Notes under the pieces: generated by a model
Database searches by the model: none
The model's input: only the letters and a program-made list of their open reading frames with translations
Told to the model about the DNA's origin: nothing
DNA from: Nitrospira sp.
GTDB lineage: Bacteria; Nitrospirota; Nitrospiria; Nitrospirales; Nitrospiraceae
NCBI GenBank assembly: GCA_030692565.1
Contig: JAUYAO010000045.1
Coordinates: forward strand, 27,085-91,084
Reading direction: 5' to 3'
Length of the DNA: 64,000 nt
Shown here: piece after piece, positions 34,577 through 43,348 of the stretch
Numbering within the stretch: the first letter of the stretch is position 1
Layout: every line of letters begins with the position of its first letter
Position numbers and translations under genes: made by a program

Positions 34577-35713
34577 TCAGTGGCCGGCCAATCCCGGCAG
34601 AAACGAGACGACGATCGAAATGGTGATCAGAACGATGATGATCCACTCCAACACCTCCATCCGCCAGGACGCGGCGCTCTCGGTCATCTTTCCGTAGATG
34701 CTGTCGAGCGTATGGAGTTTGCGGGTGATGCTGGTGTCCCAGGATTCCAGGTGAAAACGCAGCGAGAGCAGCCGGTGTACGCGGGCCAGATACTGGTCGC
34801 CGAACAGTTTGAGGGTGTTGGTGACTTGCTCGAATAAAATCGCTCCGTCCACCTGGAGTTGAGCGATGCGGCGGACGTTTGCGCGCGGCGCTCCCGGAAA
34901 CCATGGACGGTCCCAGCGCCGCAGGGATGAGGCTTGATAGGCTTGATCCAAGGCCAGATCGAGCTGCTGATCCAGAAACCGCATTTCGAGCAGCTCTACA
35001 TTGGCGAACTCTATCACGGCCACGACGTCCTCCATGTCCCGGCCATAGATGAGTGTCGCGTTCCAATCGATGATGGCGACATCATCGGAGCCGAACGAGA
35101 TGCGTTGGTTGAGGGAGTCGTGGACCTGCTGGTCTGCGAGTTCCAGCGTCTCCGACCGGAGGAGCCGCGCGAGAGGCTGGGCAAACCCCGTCAATAGCGT
35201 GTCCGGAGCGAGAGACGGGGTGGCCTGTTCAATGTGCAGGATCACATAGTCTTCCACGAAGTCGGCAATATGAGGCCGCTCTGCGGCATCTCCGAGTCCG
35301 GTCAGGAGTTCTTCGATCCGGCGGCGGGAATCGCTCAGCAGCGCCTCATTCTCATAGAGATCCTGGCTCAGCAGTTCCAGAGAACTGAAGGGGCCTTGGA
35401 GTGGAAGACTGTAGGACACACACACGCCCCCGAAGTCGTACAGCAGCATATCCACGACCGGGCCGGTGCGGTATTGGCCGATGGCGATCGGATCGACATC
35501 GGCCGTTATCCGGAGCGGCGCCGGCGTATAGTCGAAATAGGCCGGAGCCCGCCGTTTGTGTTTCAGGCGGCTCCGTTCCGTGATGGCCGTAATGCGGCGT
35601 TCGGCTCGGGTCAGGTCGACGGAGCGGGCAATATCGTAGGCAAACAGCACGAAACAGGTTCCATGGTCGATATGAAACCCTGTCTGGGAGGAAGCTTTTG
35701 CCGCATCCGCCAT
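34577..35713 (-). CDS. RMD1/YagE-like (DUF155) protein
   Basis: A 378-residue protein with a large soluble domain and a C-terminal membrane segment RMEVLEWIIIVLITISIVVS. The helical stretch before it (LLSLRFHLESWDTSITRKL) and the terminal RxExLEWIIIxLI match the RMD1/YagE family, implicated in mitochondrial or sporulation biology in eukaryotes but unassigned in bacteria. The identification is moderate. Confidence 0.6.
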   Translation of the reverse strand: MADAAKASSQTGFHIDHGTCFVLFAYDIARSVDLTRAERRITAITERSRLKHKRRAPAYFDYTPAPLRITADVDPIAIGQYRTGPVVDMLLYDFGGVCVSYSLPLQGPFSSLELLSQDLYENEALLSDSRRRIEELLTGLGDAAERPHIADFVEDYVILHIEQATPSLAPDTLLTGFAQPLARLLRSETLELADQQVHDSLNQRISFGSDDVAIIDWNATLIYGRDMEDVVAVIEFANVELLEMRFLDQQLDLALDQAYQASSLRRWDRPWFPGAPRANVRRIAQLQVDGAILFEQVTNTLKLFGDQYLARVHRLLSLRFHLESWDTSITRKLHTLDSIYGKMTESAASWRMEVLEWIIIVLITISIVVSFLPGLAGH

Positions 35714-35767
35714 GGAGAATTCCTGTCTTCCTGGCGTAAGGTGCCGGGTTCGGGACGCATAGGCACC

Positions 35768-36925
35768 TCACATAAGCCACTTGGGTTGAAGAAGCAAGAT
35801 TGCGCCCAGTCCGACCATCACCAGGCCGCTGGTCAGCTTCAGCCAACGGCCAGCCCGTTCTTGTAGTTTCGTGCGACTCAGCGTGGCGACCGCAATTGCA
35901 ACCATGACCGCATCATCGAACATGTAGGCCAGATTATAGAGGCCAAGGTACCCGTAGTATTTCCATGACGGTATCTGCTGCATGGTCAGAATCTGAGTAT
36001 AGAGAGCGGGAAGCCCGGCGGTGCATAGCAGCTCGACGAGATTCACGAATCCTGCCAGGACGACGACTCCCGCCAGCGCGCCGGCGAGATGCTCGGCTTG
36101 AAGGATCTGCCTGGTGCGCGCATAGAGGCCGGGCTTGGCGGACTCGGGAATGCTCAACGAAAGGCCGCGGTGCAATGCAAAGAAGTCCTTCACATTGACG
36201 GATCCGATCAGGAACGCGATGCAGCCGAGACCGATCTGAACGGCTCTCGACAGGCCGATCAGGAGGAAGATATTCAGCCAGGCGGCCATGAAGGCAAAAT
36301 AGACCAGACCGCTGACGAGGACAAAGGTTCCGGCGATGAGGGCCATCTTCCGCCGGTCTTGAAGATTGACGAGGAGTGACAGCAGAAACAGCAGGACCCA
36401 CATGGCGCAGGGATTGAATCCGTCCAGCAGGCCGATCGTGATCGTAAAGAGCGGTAAGCCCAGGTCCGTGACCCGTAATTCTCCGAGCCACCGGGACTGA
36501 ATACTTTCGCCGGCGGTTGGCGCGACCGGGTGTGCGGGGGGGTGATCGAGTCGTGCAAGAATCTCGCTCCCGGTTGTGTCGGCCGATTGAAAGCCAATGA
36601 TCAGTTCCGAGCCGATGAGGAAGGCGGGTACGCCGAGGCTGCCCAGGCCTTGTTCGGTTCCCAAGTGTGAAAGCCGGCGGCGGGCAAGGCTGTCTTCCGC
36701 GATATCGTAGACGACTATTCGCAGCCCCGGACGTGTTTGTCGGATGTCGGCGAGGAATGATTGTGCGACTTCGCAGTGAGGGCAGCCGGATCGGACAAAA
36801 ACCTCAAGGTCGGGCGCGGGTTCTCCTGACTGGGCGCTGACTCCGCAGAAGCTGATCAGGAAGAGTGCGCAACCGATCGCCGCCCTGCGAATGAGTCCGG
36901 ACCAGCGTGTGTCCCGATGGTTCAC
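35768..36925 (-). CDS. Glutaredoxin-CcdA-type membrane fusion
   Basis: The 385-residue product has a signal peptide and a periplasmic glutaredoxin-like domain with CPHC (VRSGCPHCEVAQSFL) and LGVPAFLIG. A six-helix membrane part of the CcdA/DsbD type follows (GLLDGFNPCAMWVLLFLLSL, LVELLCTAGLPALYTQIL). The cysteines in NPCAM and LLCTAGLP fit the DsbD/CcdA electron-relay pair. It would move reducing power across the membrane, for instance to cytochrome c maturation. It starts with GTG. A cytochrome gene lies six bases upstream. Confidence 0.8.
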   Translation of the reverse strand: MNHRDTRWSGLIRRAAIGCALFLISFCGVSAQSGEPAPDLEVFVRSGCPHCEVAQSFLADIRQTRPGLRIVVYDIAEDSLARRRLSHLGTEQGLGSLGVPAFLIGSELIIGFQSADTTGSEILARLDHPPAHPVAPTAGESIQSRWLGELRVTDLGLPLFTITIGLLDGFNPCAMWVLLFLLSLLVNLQDRRKMALIAGTFVLVSGLVYFAFMAAWLNIFLLIGLSRAVQIGLGCIAFLIGSVNVKDFFALHRGLSLSIPESAKPGLYARTRQILQAEHLAGALAGVVVLAGFVNLVELLCTAGLPALYTQILTMQQIPSWKYYGYLGLYNLAYMFDDAVMVAIAVATLSRTKLQERAGRWLKLTSGLVMVGLGAILLLQPKWLM

Positions 36926-36931
36926 CGCCGG

Positions 36932-37294
36932 CTAACTGACCATGTCAAAAGGAGCCATACTCCGGATATAGGACAAGACGTCCAGCATCTGCTGATCCGT
37001 TAACCTGCCTCGAAATCCGTGCATCGGGCTGAAGAGCACGCCGTTGGAAATGGTGATGAGCAGCTCCCAATCGGTTTTCGCTCGCGAGATCTGTGACTGC
37101 AAGTTGGCAGGCCTCACGATGAGGTATTGGCCGTCGGGCCCGTTGCCGTCAAGTTTAGGGCCATGGCAGCGCAGGCACTGTTGTTCGTAAATCCCTTGGC
37201 CCACTTGGAGGTTGCCGCGCGGGGTTTGCCCGGCTACCCAGGAAGATCCGAGGATGACGATACTGAGAGCGCAGATCACGGAAAATGTTCTCAT
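36932..37294 (-). CDS. Monohaem cytochrome c
   Basis: A 120-residue exported class I cytochrome with CLRCHGPKLDGNGPDG and QQMLDVLSYIRSMAPFDMVS. It is a clear paralogue of the 26550 protein (shared GVLFSPMHG, LTDQQM/LSEQQM). It ends six bases before the glutaredoxin-CcdA fusion on the same strand, so it may receive reductant from it or depend on it for haem attachment. Confidence 0.9.
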   Translation of the reverse strand: MRTFSVICALSIVILGSSWVAGQTPRGNLQVGQGIYEQQCLRCHGPKLDGNGPDGQYLIVRPANLQSQISRAKTDWELLITISNGVLFSPMHGFRGRLTDQQMLDVLSYIRSMAPFDMVS

Positions 37295-37324
37295 AGCGGT
37301 GTGAACTCCTTTGTAGAAACGGCG

Positions 37325-38182
37325 TTACCGTACCACGAGTACGGAGCATCCAGCTTTGTGAACGATGCCATGCGATACGCTGCCGAGAAGAAAACGATCC
37401 ACGCCTGTGCGGCCGTGCGACCCGACAATGAGTAAGTCATGTCCCATGGCCGCGGCGCAGACGGCAGAAACCGGATCGCCCATTCGGACATCGGTAGCGA
37501 CCGTATAGCGCGGACCAGCCAAGGCCTGAGCCGTCTCGGCCACGATCTGTTCGGCCTGGCGCTTGTGCTCCTCAGACCAGGCTTGGTACCCCGCCATGAT
37601 CTCCGGCTGGACCATGGTGAGCGACGGCACGATTGAGAGAATGGTCAGGGCTACGGGATTTCTGAAGGGATGTGCCGTGAGCCAGGTTTGCACTCGGGCG
37701 GCATCCTCGCGGCCTTCGATGGCCACGAGCACGCGCGTGACGGGTTTGGCCTTGCCTTTGACGATGAGCGTCGGGATGCGTGAGTGGAGCAGGACATGAT
37801 GCGACACGCTGCCGACGAGCAACTCCGCGAGGCGCGAGTGGTCGTGCGTGCCGACGACGATGAGGTCGGCCTTCGCCGCCCTGGCGTTGTCGAGTATGAA
37901 GGCCGCGGCGTGGTGCAGCTCGGACTTGGTCTGCACGGAGGGAATGTCGGCGGGCAACACCGTTCGCCCGCGTTCGACGGCCTGGCGCCCGGCATCGATC
38001 ATTGCTCGACGAAAATCGTCATACCCCTGAAGATTGGCCGCTCCGGCCAACAGGGGAGATTGAAACATTCCCAGGTCCACTCCGTGGACCAACAGCACTT
38101 CCTCCGGTTTGTATAAGAGGCCGAGTTGCTCAACGGCGGAAAACGCTTCATCGGACCAATCGACACCTGCAACAACCTTCAT
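37325..38182 (-). CDS. Tandem universal stress protein (two Usp domains)
   Basis: A 285-residue protein with two Usp domains. The first ends IVVGTHDHSRLAELLVGSVS, the second LIVGSHGRTGVDRFLLGSVS followed by VLVVR. The GxxG-(9)-GS ATP-binding signature is present in both. GAGGGAG precedes the ATG. Starts the leftward run ending with the cytochrome and CcdA genes. Confidence 0.92.
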   Translation of the reverse strand: MKVVAGVDWSDEAFSAVEQLGLLYKPEEVLLVHGVDLGMFQSPLLAGAANLQGYDDFRRAMIDAGRQAVERGRTVLPADIPSVQTKSELHHAAAFILDNARAAKADLIVVGTHDHSRLAELLVGSVSHHVLLHSRIPTLIVKGKAKPVTRVLVAIEGREDAARVQTWLTAHPFRNPVALTILSIVPSLTMVQPEIMAGYQAWSEEHKRQAEQIVAETAQALAGPRYTVATDVRMGDPVSAVCAAAMGHDLLIVGSHGRTGVDRFLLGSVSHGIVHKAGCSVLVVR

Positions 38183-38223
38183 GGCAGCTCCCTCTATTGC
38201 ATTCCCGGACTTGTGGCGGGCGG

Positions 38224-38724
38224 TTAGGATGTCGTCCAGTTAACCCGGACGGAGTCCTCCCCTTCGCCATAGTGAATCTCCAGCTCGCCGTGATAGGCAT
38301 GCTTCAGCGCCTCGCCGATCTGTCTGGGTAAATGCGCATCCGTAGTTGAGACCACCAGCCCGTCCGGCGTGTTCTCGATGCTCATGATGCGGGCGAGCGG
38401 GTGCTCTTTATTTTCTTTCGTTTCGACATTCTTGATCACACCCATCACCTGTTCCGATTGCTGGGAGGGAAAGCTGCCTTTCAGCATAAGCACGCCCTTC
38501 GGGCGCTTGTCCTGTAACCGGTGGCAGGCGGGACAGACTGTTTCTTGTGCGCCGACCGGCGTGGCAATCCAGCTCCATCGTCCTTTATGAAAGACTGCGC
38601 TGCATTTGGGGCACACCGTCGGCTCTGCCAGCTTGCTCGGCAATTTGTACGAGTCATGTCGGTTCTCTTCGACAAAACGGTCTCGGCGGGCTTCATGGCC
38701 TCCGGCAGTGGGACTGGTGGTCAT
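38224..38724 (-). CDS. BCAM0308-type zinc-ribbon protein
   Basis: A 166-residue protein with CPKC and CPAC (VCPKCSAVFHKGRW; ETVCPACHRLQDKRPKG), then a domain with ARIMSIENTPDGLVVSTTDAHLPRQIG. This matches small proteins annotated as BCAM0308 family, with an NMD3-like zinc ribbon. Function unknown. It is placed between the phosphoribosyltransferase and Usp genes in a likely leftward operon. Confidence 0.75.
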   Translation of the reverse strand: MTTSPTAGGHEARRDRFVEENRHDSYKLPSKLAEPTVCPKCSAVFHKGRWSWIATPVGAQETVCPACHRLQDKRPKGVLMLKGSFPSQQSEQVMGVIKNVETKENKEHPLARIMSIENTPDGLVVSTTDAHLPRQIGEALKHAYHGELEIHYGEGEDSVRVNWTTS

Positions 38725-38727
38725 CGA

Positions 38728-39429
38728 TCATACTCCCTTGGTTGAAGGCATGGCGGAACGTGTCCGCCTGGCATTAGGTTCACCCTGGAAGGCCTCGTTG
38801 GCCTGGTGCAGGGTGCGGATTACTTCGTCGTCCGTCACTTGGTCAAACTCCTCGAAAAAACATCCGACGGCCGCAAACGGTTCCGGGGTCGACAGAATCA
38901 CGCACTCGTCGACGAGTGCACGAATGCGTTCGGCTGTCGCGGGCGGCGCGACCGGCATCGCCACGACCACGCGCAGGGGATTCAGCGCGGAGAGCGCATC
39001 CAGCGTGGCGAACAGCGTCGCCCCCGTTGCGACTCCGTCGTCGACCAGAATCACCGTCCGATGATGGAGGTGCGGTAAACCGCGCCCCTCGCGATAAAGG
39101 ACCCGGCGCCGCTCAATTTCACGGCGCTGTGCGGCGATCAGCCCGTCGAGATCGTCTTGAGACAGCTGCATGGCCCGCACGGCTTCCTGGTTGAGATAGA
39201 CGGCACCGGTTTCGCTCACGGCCCCCACCGCATATTCCGGCGATTCGGGCGCCGCGATCTTGCGGGTGATGAAAACGTCCAGCGGCAGATGGAGCGCCAT
39301 GCTCAACTCATGCCCCACCACGACCCCTCCACGCGGAAGCGCGAGGACGACCGCGTGATGATCACCCCGATAGGCCTGCAGATGATTGGCTAACAGAATC
39401 CCGGCATGGCGACGATCGCGAAACAACAT
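38728..39429 (-). CDS. Phosphoribosyltransferase-family protein
   Basis: A 233-residue protein with ALPRGGVVVGHELSMAL, DVFITRKIAAPESPEYAVGAV and the PRPP-binding motif TVILVDDGVATGAT. Such stand-alone type I phosphoribosyltransferases often sit next to Usp and Hsp20 genes; substrate unknown. GGGAGGCGTC precedes the ATG. It ends three bases before the BCAM0308-type gene. Confidence 0.88.
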   Translation of the reverse strand: MLFRDRRHAGILLANHLQAYRGDHHAVVLALPRGGVVVGHELSMALHLPLDVFITRKIAAPESPEYAVGAVSETGAVYLNQEAVRAMQLSQDDLDGLIAAQRREIERRRVLYREGRGLPHLHHRTVILVDDGVATGATLFATLDALSALNPLRVVVAMPVAPPATAERIRALVDECVILSTPEPFAAVGCFFEEFDQVTDDEVIRTLHQANEAFQGEPNARRTRSAMPSTKGV

Positions 39430-39473
39430 GACGCCTCCCTTGCTGCTACGTCATTCAACCAACGAGACGTACT

Positions 39474-39629
39474 CTAGAACTCTCCGCCGACGGCCCGCAC
39501 TCCGATCAGGAGCAGCGCGATCAGCACCAGCACGCCGATCAGCCACCAGAGGTGTCGATGGCGTGGATGTACATCCGTGTGCCAGTGGATATCCCAGGGA
39601 ATGTCCAAGTACCGGGGATGGCGAAACAT
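39474..39629 (-). CDS. Small membrane protein, 51 residues
   Basis: A short frame with an excellent ribosome site (AAAGGAGGCGATC before ATG 39629). The product starts MFRHPRYLDIPWDIHWHTD, has a His/Trp-rich amphipathic stretch and one membrane helix LWWLIGVLVLIALLLIGV, and ends VGGEF. It lies between Hsp20 and the phosphoribosyltransferase on the same strand. Function unknown. Confidence 0.72.
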   Translation of the reverse strand: MFRHPRYLDIPWDIHWHTDVHPRHRHLWWLIGVLVLIALLLIGVRAVGGEF

Positions 39630-39715
39630 GATCGCCTCCTTTCGGCTCAGGAGCGACTGAGGAAGTGAGAATGCTCCACCTACCTCAGTCTCACCCTGAA
39701 TATTGACCGCGTACC

Positions 39716-40189
39716 CTACGCCACTTTCACTTCGATCGTTTTCGGTTTGGCTTTTTCCGATTTCGGCAGCCGGACGTTCAGCAACCCGTCCTTGTATTCC
39801 GCCGTCACCTTCGTCCCGTCGGCATCTTCCGGCAGGGTAAAGCTGCGCACGAAGCTCCCATAGGCGCGCTCTACGCGGTGATACTTCTTGCCCTTTTCCT
39901 CTTTCTCATACTTCCGCTCGCCGGTGATTGTGAGGACATCGTCATGCACGTTCAGCTTGATGTCTTCTTTCTTCACATCCGGCAGCTCGGCCTTGATGGC
40001 GTACTCCTTGTCGTCTTCACTGATGTCGACCACCGGTGACCATTGGGCCACGGTGATGGCCTCATTCTTGTCGGTGCTCCCAGCGGACACCCCCCGTCCC
40101 ATGAGCTGCGAGAGACGCTTCTCCAACTCTTCCACTTCCTTAAAGGGACTCCAGCGGCTCATCGGTTCCCATCTCGTCAGAGTACTCAT
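39716..40189 (-). CDS. Hsp20/alpha-crystallin small heat-shock protein
   Basis: A 157-residue protein with the alpha-crystallin domain WSPVVDISEDDKEYAIKAEL ... LTITGERKYEKEEK ... GSFVRSFTLPEDADG ... YKDGLLNVRLPKSEKAKPKTIEV. The C-terminal I-x-V motif for oligomer contacts is present (IEVKV). AAGGAGGAG precedes the ATG. ATP-independent holdase. Confidence 0.94.
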   Translation of the reverse strand: MSTLTRWEPMSRWSPFKEVEELEKRLSQLMGRGVSAGSTDKNEAITVAQWSPVVDISEDDKEYAIKAELPDVKKEDIKLNVHDDVLTITGERKYEKEEKGKKYHRVERAYGSFVRSFTLPEDADGTKVTAEYKDGLLNVRLPKSEKAKPKTIEVKVA

Positions 40190-40216
40190 AACCTGCTCCT
40201 CCTTGCCTACACGGCG

Positions 40217-40462
40217 TTAGGCCTGATGCTGTGATAAGACCCGACTGGCGGCCTGCCTCTGTGGGGCCAGACCTACCTTATATCGCCCCGGTCCTTGTTG
40301 CCGAAGCGTCACCTGCCCCGACCGACTGAGCTTGTCCAACGTCAAGAACACCTGATTCCATGTGGCCTGAGGGCAACGCGCCGTTAACTCTTCTACATCG
40401 CAATCCGGAATCTGTTTGACCAACTCCAGAAGAGTGGCGTTGAGATCTTGAGCTGTTGCCAT
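40217..40462 (-). CDS. Small winged-helix-like protein
   Basis: An 81-residue protein: LLELVKQIPDCDVEELTARC, then PQATWNQVFLTLDKLSRSGQV and TLRQQGPGRYKV. The helix-turn-helix and wing-like strand suggest a DNA-binding winged helix. It lies 27 bases upstream of hsp20 on the same strand and may regulate it. A truncated relative is at 51666. Confidence 0.72.
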   Translation of the reverse strand: MATAQDLNATLLELVKQIPDCDVEELTARCPQATWNQVFLTLDKLSRSGQVTLRQQGPGRYKVGLAPQRQAASRVLSQHQA

Positions 40463-41044
40463 GGTGCACCTCAACCAATCGGTCTACTGCTAAAGAAGTG
40501 AAGAGCATCGACGATGCCAAAGAAAAGAGGTCACAGAAGAAATAATGTGATCAGTGGAGATTCAACGGGTTCGATCATGCGTTGAGCGCAGTCACCGCGC
40601 GGAAGCCCCAGTGACTGTTGCGTTATAGGACAGTGCCGATCGTGCGGCTGGGGAGTTGTTCGCCATTGATCTCGCACGTCTCGGCGTTATCACAGAAGTA
40701 GGAGGGGAGGTGAGACCAGGATAATCGAGAGTTCCCGCTTCTGGGCTGGACGGTGGGTTCGGAGTTTTGGTCCGGGTCAGGAGTGGAGTGGGTTCGGAGG
40801 GGTGCGCTTCCATCGTGGTGCCCGTAGGAGGCACGGCTCCGAAGAGAGCTCGAAGATCGGGGGGCGCAGGGTGATCGGACAGGGTTGGAGGTGCCGGGTC
40901 GCTCGAATTCACTTCCGCAGTGAGTGAAGGGACTGGAGAATTCCTCACAGAAGCGGGTCGCTGTGTCTCTCCGGGCGAATCGCCCGTTCGTTTTCGCGCC
41001 GGGTGCTGCCTCCACAATCCCAATCCAAGGTGAGGAAGCGACGC
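40463..41044. other. Stretch without a supported gene
   Basis: Two overlapping minus-strand frames (about 130-143 residues) are open, but one is Pro/Ser/Thr-rich and the other has no family signature, and neither has a good ribosome site. Bases 40610-40660 resemble 29344-29391. The promoter for the winged-helix/hsp20 run must lie near 40463-40560. Confidence 0.45.
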
Positions 41045-41590
41045 TCAGAAGAGTGGATGCGGTGCCGTCCCAAAGGGAAGGATCGGTTGGGATTCTCCGC
41101 CGGCGTTGCCGGTAATCTTCCAGCGGCCGTTTTCCTTCTTCAGAAAGTGCACTTCCTCGTACCAGCTATCGACCGGACTTCTCAGTTTGGTGTTCTTGGC
41201 CGTGCCCCAGACCACCCCGGTGCAGGTCATTTCGGCGGTGAGCTTGCTGCCTGCTCCCACCGTCCGGATGACGGAAAACGTATGAAAACTTTCCAGCTCT
41301 TTGTAATGCTCGAAGAGTTGCATCCAGACTTTCCTGATGTCGGCCTTTTTGAGGCCATGATAGTAATAATCATCCGAATACAACGCCATCACCCCATCAA
41401 GGTCCTGGGAGTGTATCGCTTGCTCCGCTTGCTCAAACGTAGCCAGCAATTCTTTGACTGTTTGTGAATCCACCTCCTGAATCGTGCTCGCCGTGATCTG
41501 GGTCTTGGCGACGGCGACAGCGGGCTGTGATGCCCAGAGTCCTAGCCCGAGGCACAGTGCGCCTAAGATTGAGGCTGATTGAACATTCAT
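41045..41590 (-). CDS. Exported SnoaL/NTF2-like (DUF4440-type) protein
   Basis: A 181-residue protein with a signal peptide (ASILGALCLGLGLWASQPAVA) and the NTF2-like pattern VKELLATFEQAEQAIHSQDLDGVMALYSDDYYYHG ... VHFLKKENGRWKITGN. Function unknown; the fold is used for ligand binding or small enzymes. ATG 41590 is preferred because AGGAGAAAG lies upstream. Confidence 0.78.
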   Translation of the reverse strand: MNVQSASILGALCLGLGLWASQPAVAVAKTQITASTIQEVDSQTVKELLATFEQAEQAIHSQDLDGVMALYSDDYYYHGLKKADIRKVWMQLFEHYKELESFHTFSVIRTVGAGSKLTAEMTCTGVVWGTAKNTKLRSPVDSWYEEVHFLKKENGRWKITGNAGGESQPILPFGTAPHPLF

Positions 41591-41772
41591 GGGAATCTTT
41601 CTCCTGTGCGCTATCTGTGCGTGACTGTGAGTATGAGAACTGCAAGGTAGAGACCAAGGGATCAATGAGTCAAGACGTACGATCTTCTTATGAATCCAGG
41701 GATTCTATTCTGGGAAGGTCATATGGGGCTGGTTGAGTTTGTTGCAGAAATCGCCATCGCAGGAGAAGGGTA

Positions 41773-43152
41773 GTGGCAAATCGCGCCAGTAAGGCAATCA
41801 ACGTTGTGATCATGGGGGCCGCCGGCCGCGACTTTCATGACTTCAATATGGTGTTTCGAGCCGATCCCGGTTACCGGGTTGTTGCTTTCACTGCCACGCA
41901 GATTCCCAATATCGCGGGACGGACCTATCCTCCCGAGCTGGCAGGAGAGTTTTATCCGCGCGGGATCCCCATTGTGCCGGAAGAGAATCTGGAAACCGTG
42001 ATTGCGGACCAGGCGGTTGATCAAGTGATCTTTGCTTACAGCGATGTGTCGCATGAGGAGGTCATGCATAAGGCGTCGTGTGTGCTGGCGGCAGGCGCGG
42101 AGTTCCGGTTGCTGGGGCCGCATGCCACGATGCTCCGGTCGAATAAGCCGGTGATCTCCATCTGCGCGGTGCGGACAGGAGCCGGCAAGAGTCCGGTTGC
42201 CAGGCACATTGCGGCACTGGTGAAAGAACAGGGGGTGCGGGTCGCAGTTGTCCGCCACCCGATGCCCTACGGAGACCTGGAACAACAGGCGATCCAGCGG
42301 TTTGCCACCCCTGACGATCTCCGGGATGCCCGTTGTACTATCGAAGAGCGAGAAGAGTACGAGCCCCATCTCAGGCAGGGCGACCTCGTGTTTGCCGGCG
42401 TCGACTATGAGCGGATTCTTCGCCAGGCCGAGTCTGAAGCCGACGTGATTCTCTGGGACGGGGGAAACAACGACTTCTCATTCTTTGAGTCCGATCTGGA
42501 GATCGTGCTGGTCGATCCCCATCGGGCCGGTGACGAAAGAGGTTATTTCCCAGGCGAAGTGAACCTGCTTCGTGGCGACGTCATTATCATCACAAAAATG
42601 GATACAGCCAATCCTCAGAAGCTTGCGGCGCTCCGGGCAACGATCCAGTCGATGAATCCGACGGCGATCGTGATTGATTCGACAATGCTGGTGACCGTCG
42701 ATGATCCATCGCTGATTCAAGGGAAGCGGGTGCTGGTGATCGAAGATGGTCCGACAGTGACGCACGGGGGAATGGCATACGGTGCCGGCACCCTCGCGGC
42801 GAAGAGGTACGGGGCTGCGGCAATAGTGGATCCTCGATCGGCGGCGGTGGGAAGCCTTCGCGAAACCTTCCGGTCGAATCCCCACCTCGTCGGTTTGTTG
42901 CCTGCCATGGGCTACGGGGCGGAGCAAATCCTGGAATTAGAGCAGACGATCAACGCGGTGGACTGCGACCTCGTGCTCATCGCCACGCCGGTGGATTTGC
43001 GGCGACTGATCAGCCTCACGCATTCGGCCTGTCTGGTGAGCTATACGTTTGAGGAGCGTGGTTGCCGGCTTCGCGGCCTCATTGGGGAGCTTCTGACGAA
43101 AGACCGGGGCCATGCGACCCGATATTCCGGGAATCGCGAGGACCGTTCATGA
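41773..43152 (+). CDS. Cyclic 2,3-diphosphoglycerate synthase-like protein
   Basis: The 459-residue product has an N-terminal Rossmann-like domain (VVIMGAAGRDFHDFNMVFR), a P-loop-like ICAVRTGAGKSPVARHI, ILWDGGNNDFSFFESDLEIVLVDPHRAGDE, and DVIIITKMDTA. This fits the family typified by archaeal cyclic 2,3-diphosphoglycerate synthetase, widespread in bacteria with stress and ACS genes. Product formation in this organism is untested. The start is GTG with AGGAGAAGGG upstream. Confidence 0.85.
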   Translation: MANRASKAINVVIMGAAGRDFHDFNMVFRADPGYRVVAFTATQIPNIAGRTYPPELAGEFYPRGIPIVPEENLETVIADQAVDQVIFAYSDVSHEEVMHKASCVLAAGAEFRLLGPHATMLRSNKPVISICAVRTGAGKSPVARHIAALVKEQGVRVAVVRHPMPYGDLEQQAIQRFATPDDLRDARCTIEEREEYEPHLRQGDLVFAGVDYERILRQAESEADVILWDGGNNDFSFFESDLEIVLVDPHRAGDERGYFPGEVNLLRGDVIIITKMDTANPQKLAALRATIQSMNPTAIVIDSTMLVTVDDPSLIQGKRVLVIEDGPTVTHGGMAYGAGTLAAKRYGAAAIVDPRSAAVGSLRETFRSNPHLVGLLPAMGYGAEQILELEQTINAVDCDLVLIATPVDLRRLISLTHSACLVSYTFEERGCRLRGLIGELLTKDRGHATRYSGNREDRS

Positions 43153-43307
43153 AGCAGCGCCTGTCGTTTAAGAATCTGCCGAAAATCCAGGCGAAGCGAT
43201 TCAAGAAGTTGAGGTTGGAAAAAGAACGGGAAGCGGCCAAAGGGGTAGTGGTGAAACCGAGCAGGAAACGGTCTCAGAAAAAAAGAAACGACAAGGCGGG
43301 GCCGTGA
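43149..43307 (+). CDS. Small basic protein, 52 residues
   Basis: A lysine/arginine-rich protein (MKQRLSFKNLPKIQAKRFKK, then RKRSQKKRNDKAGP) whose ATG overlaps the stop of the preceding gene (ATGA). The overlap supports real translation. The composition suggests nucleic-acid binding; family not recognised. Confidence 0.6.
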   Translation: MKQRLSFKNLPKIQAKRFKKLRLEKEREAAKGVVVKPSRKRSQKKRNDKAGP

Positions 43308-43348
43308 AGCCCGCTTCCAGGCAGCCGTAGGAGAGAAGCAGGCCACCT

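Noticed and set aside
40592..41023. Pro-rich 143-codon minus-strand frame
   Set aside because: No ribosome site and no recognisable motif; an overlapping frame is equally open, as expected in GC-rich non-coding DNA.
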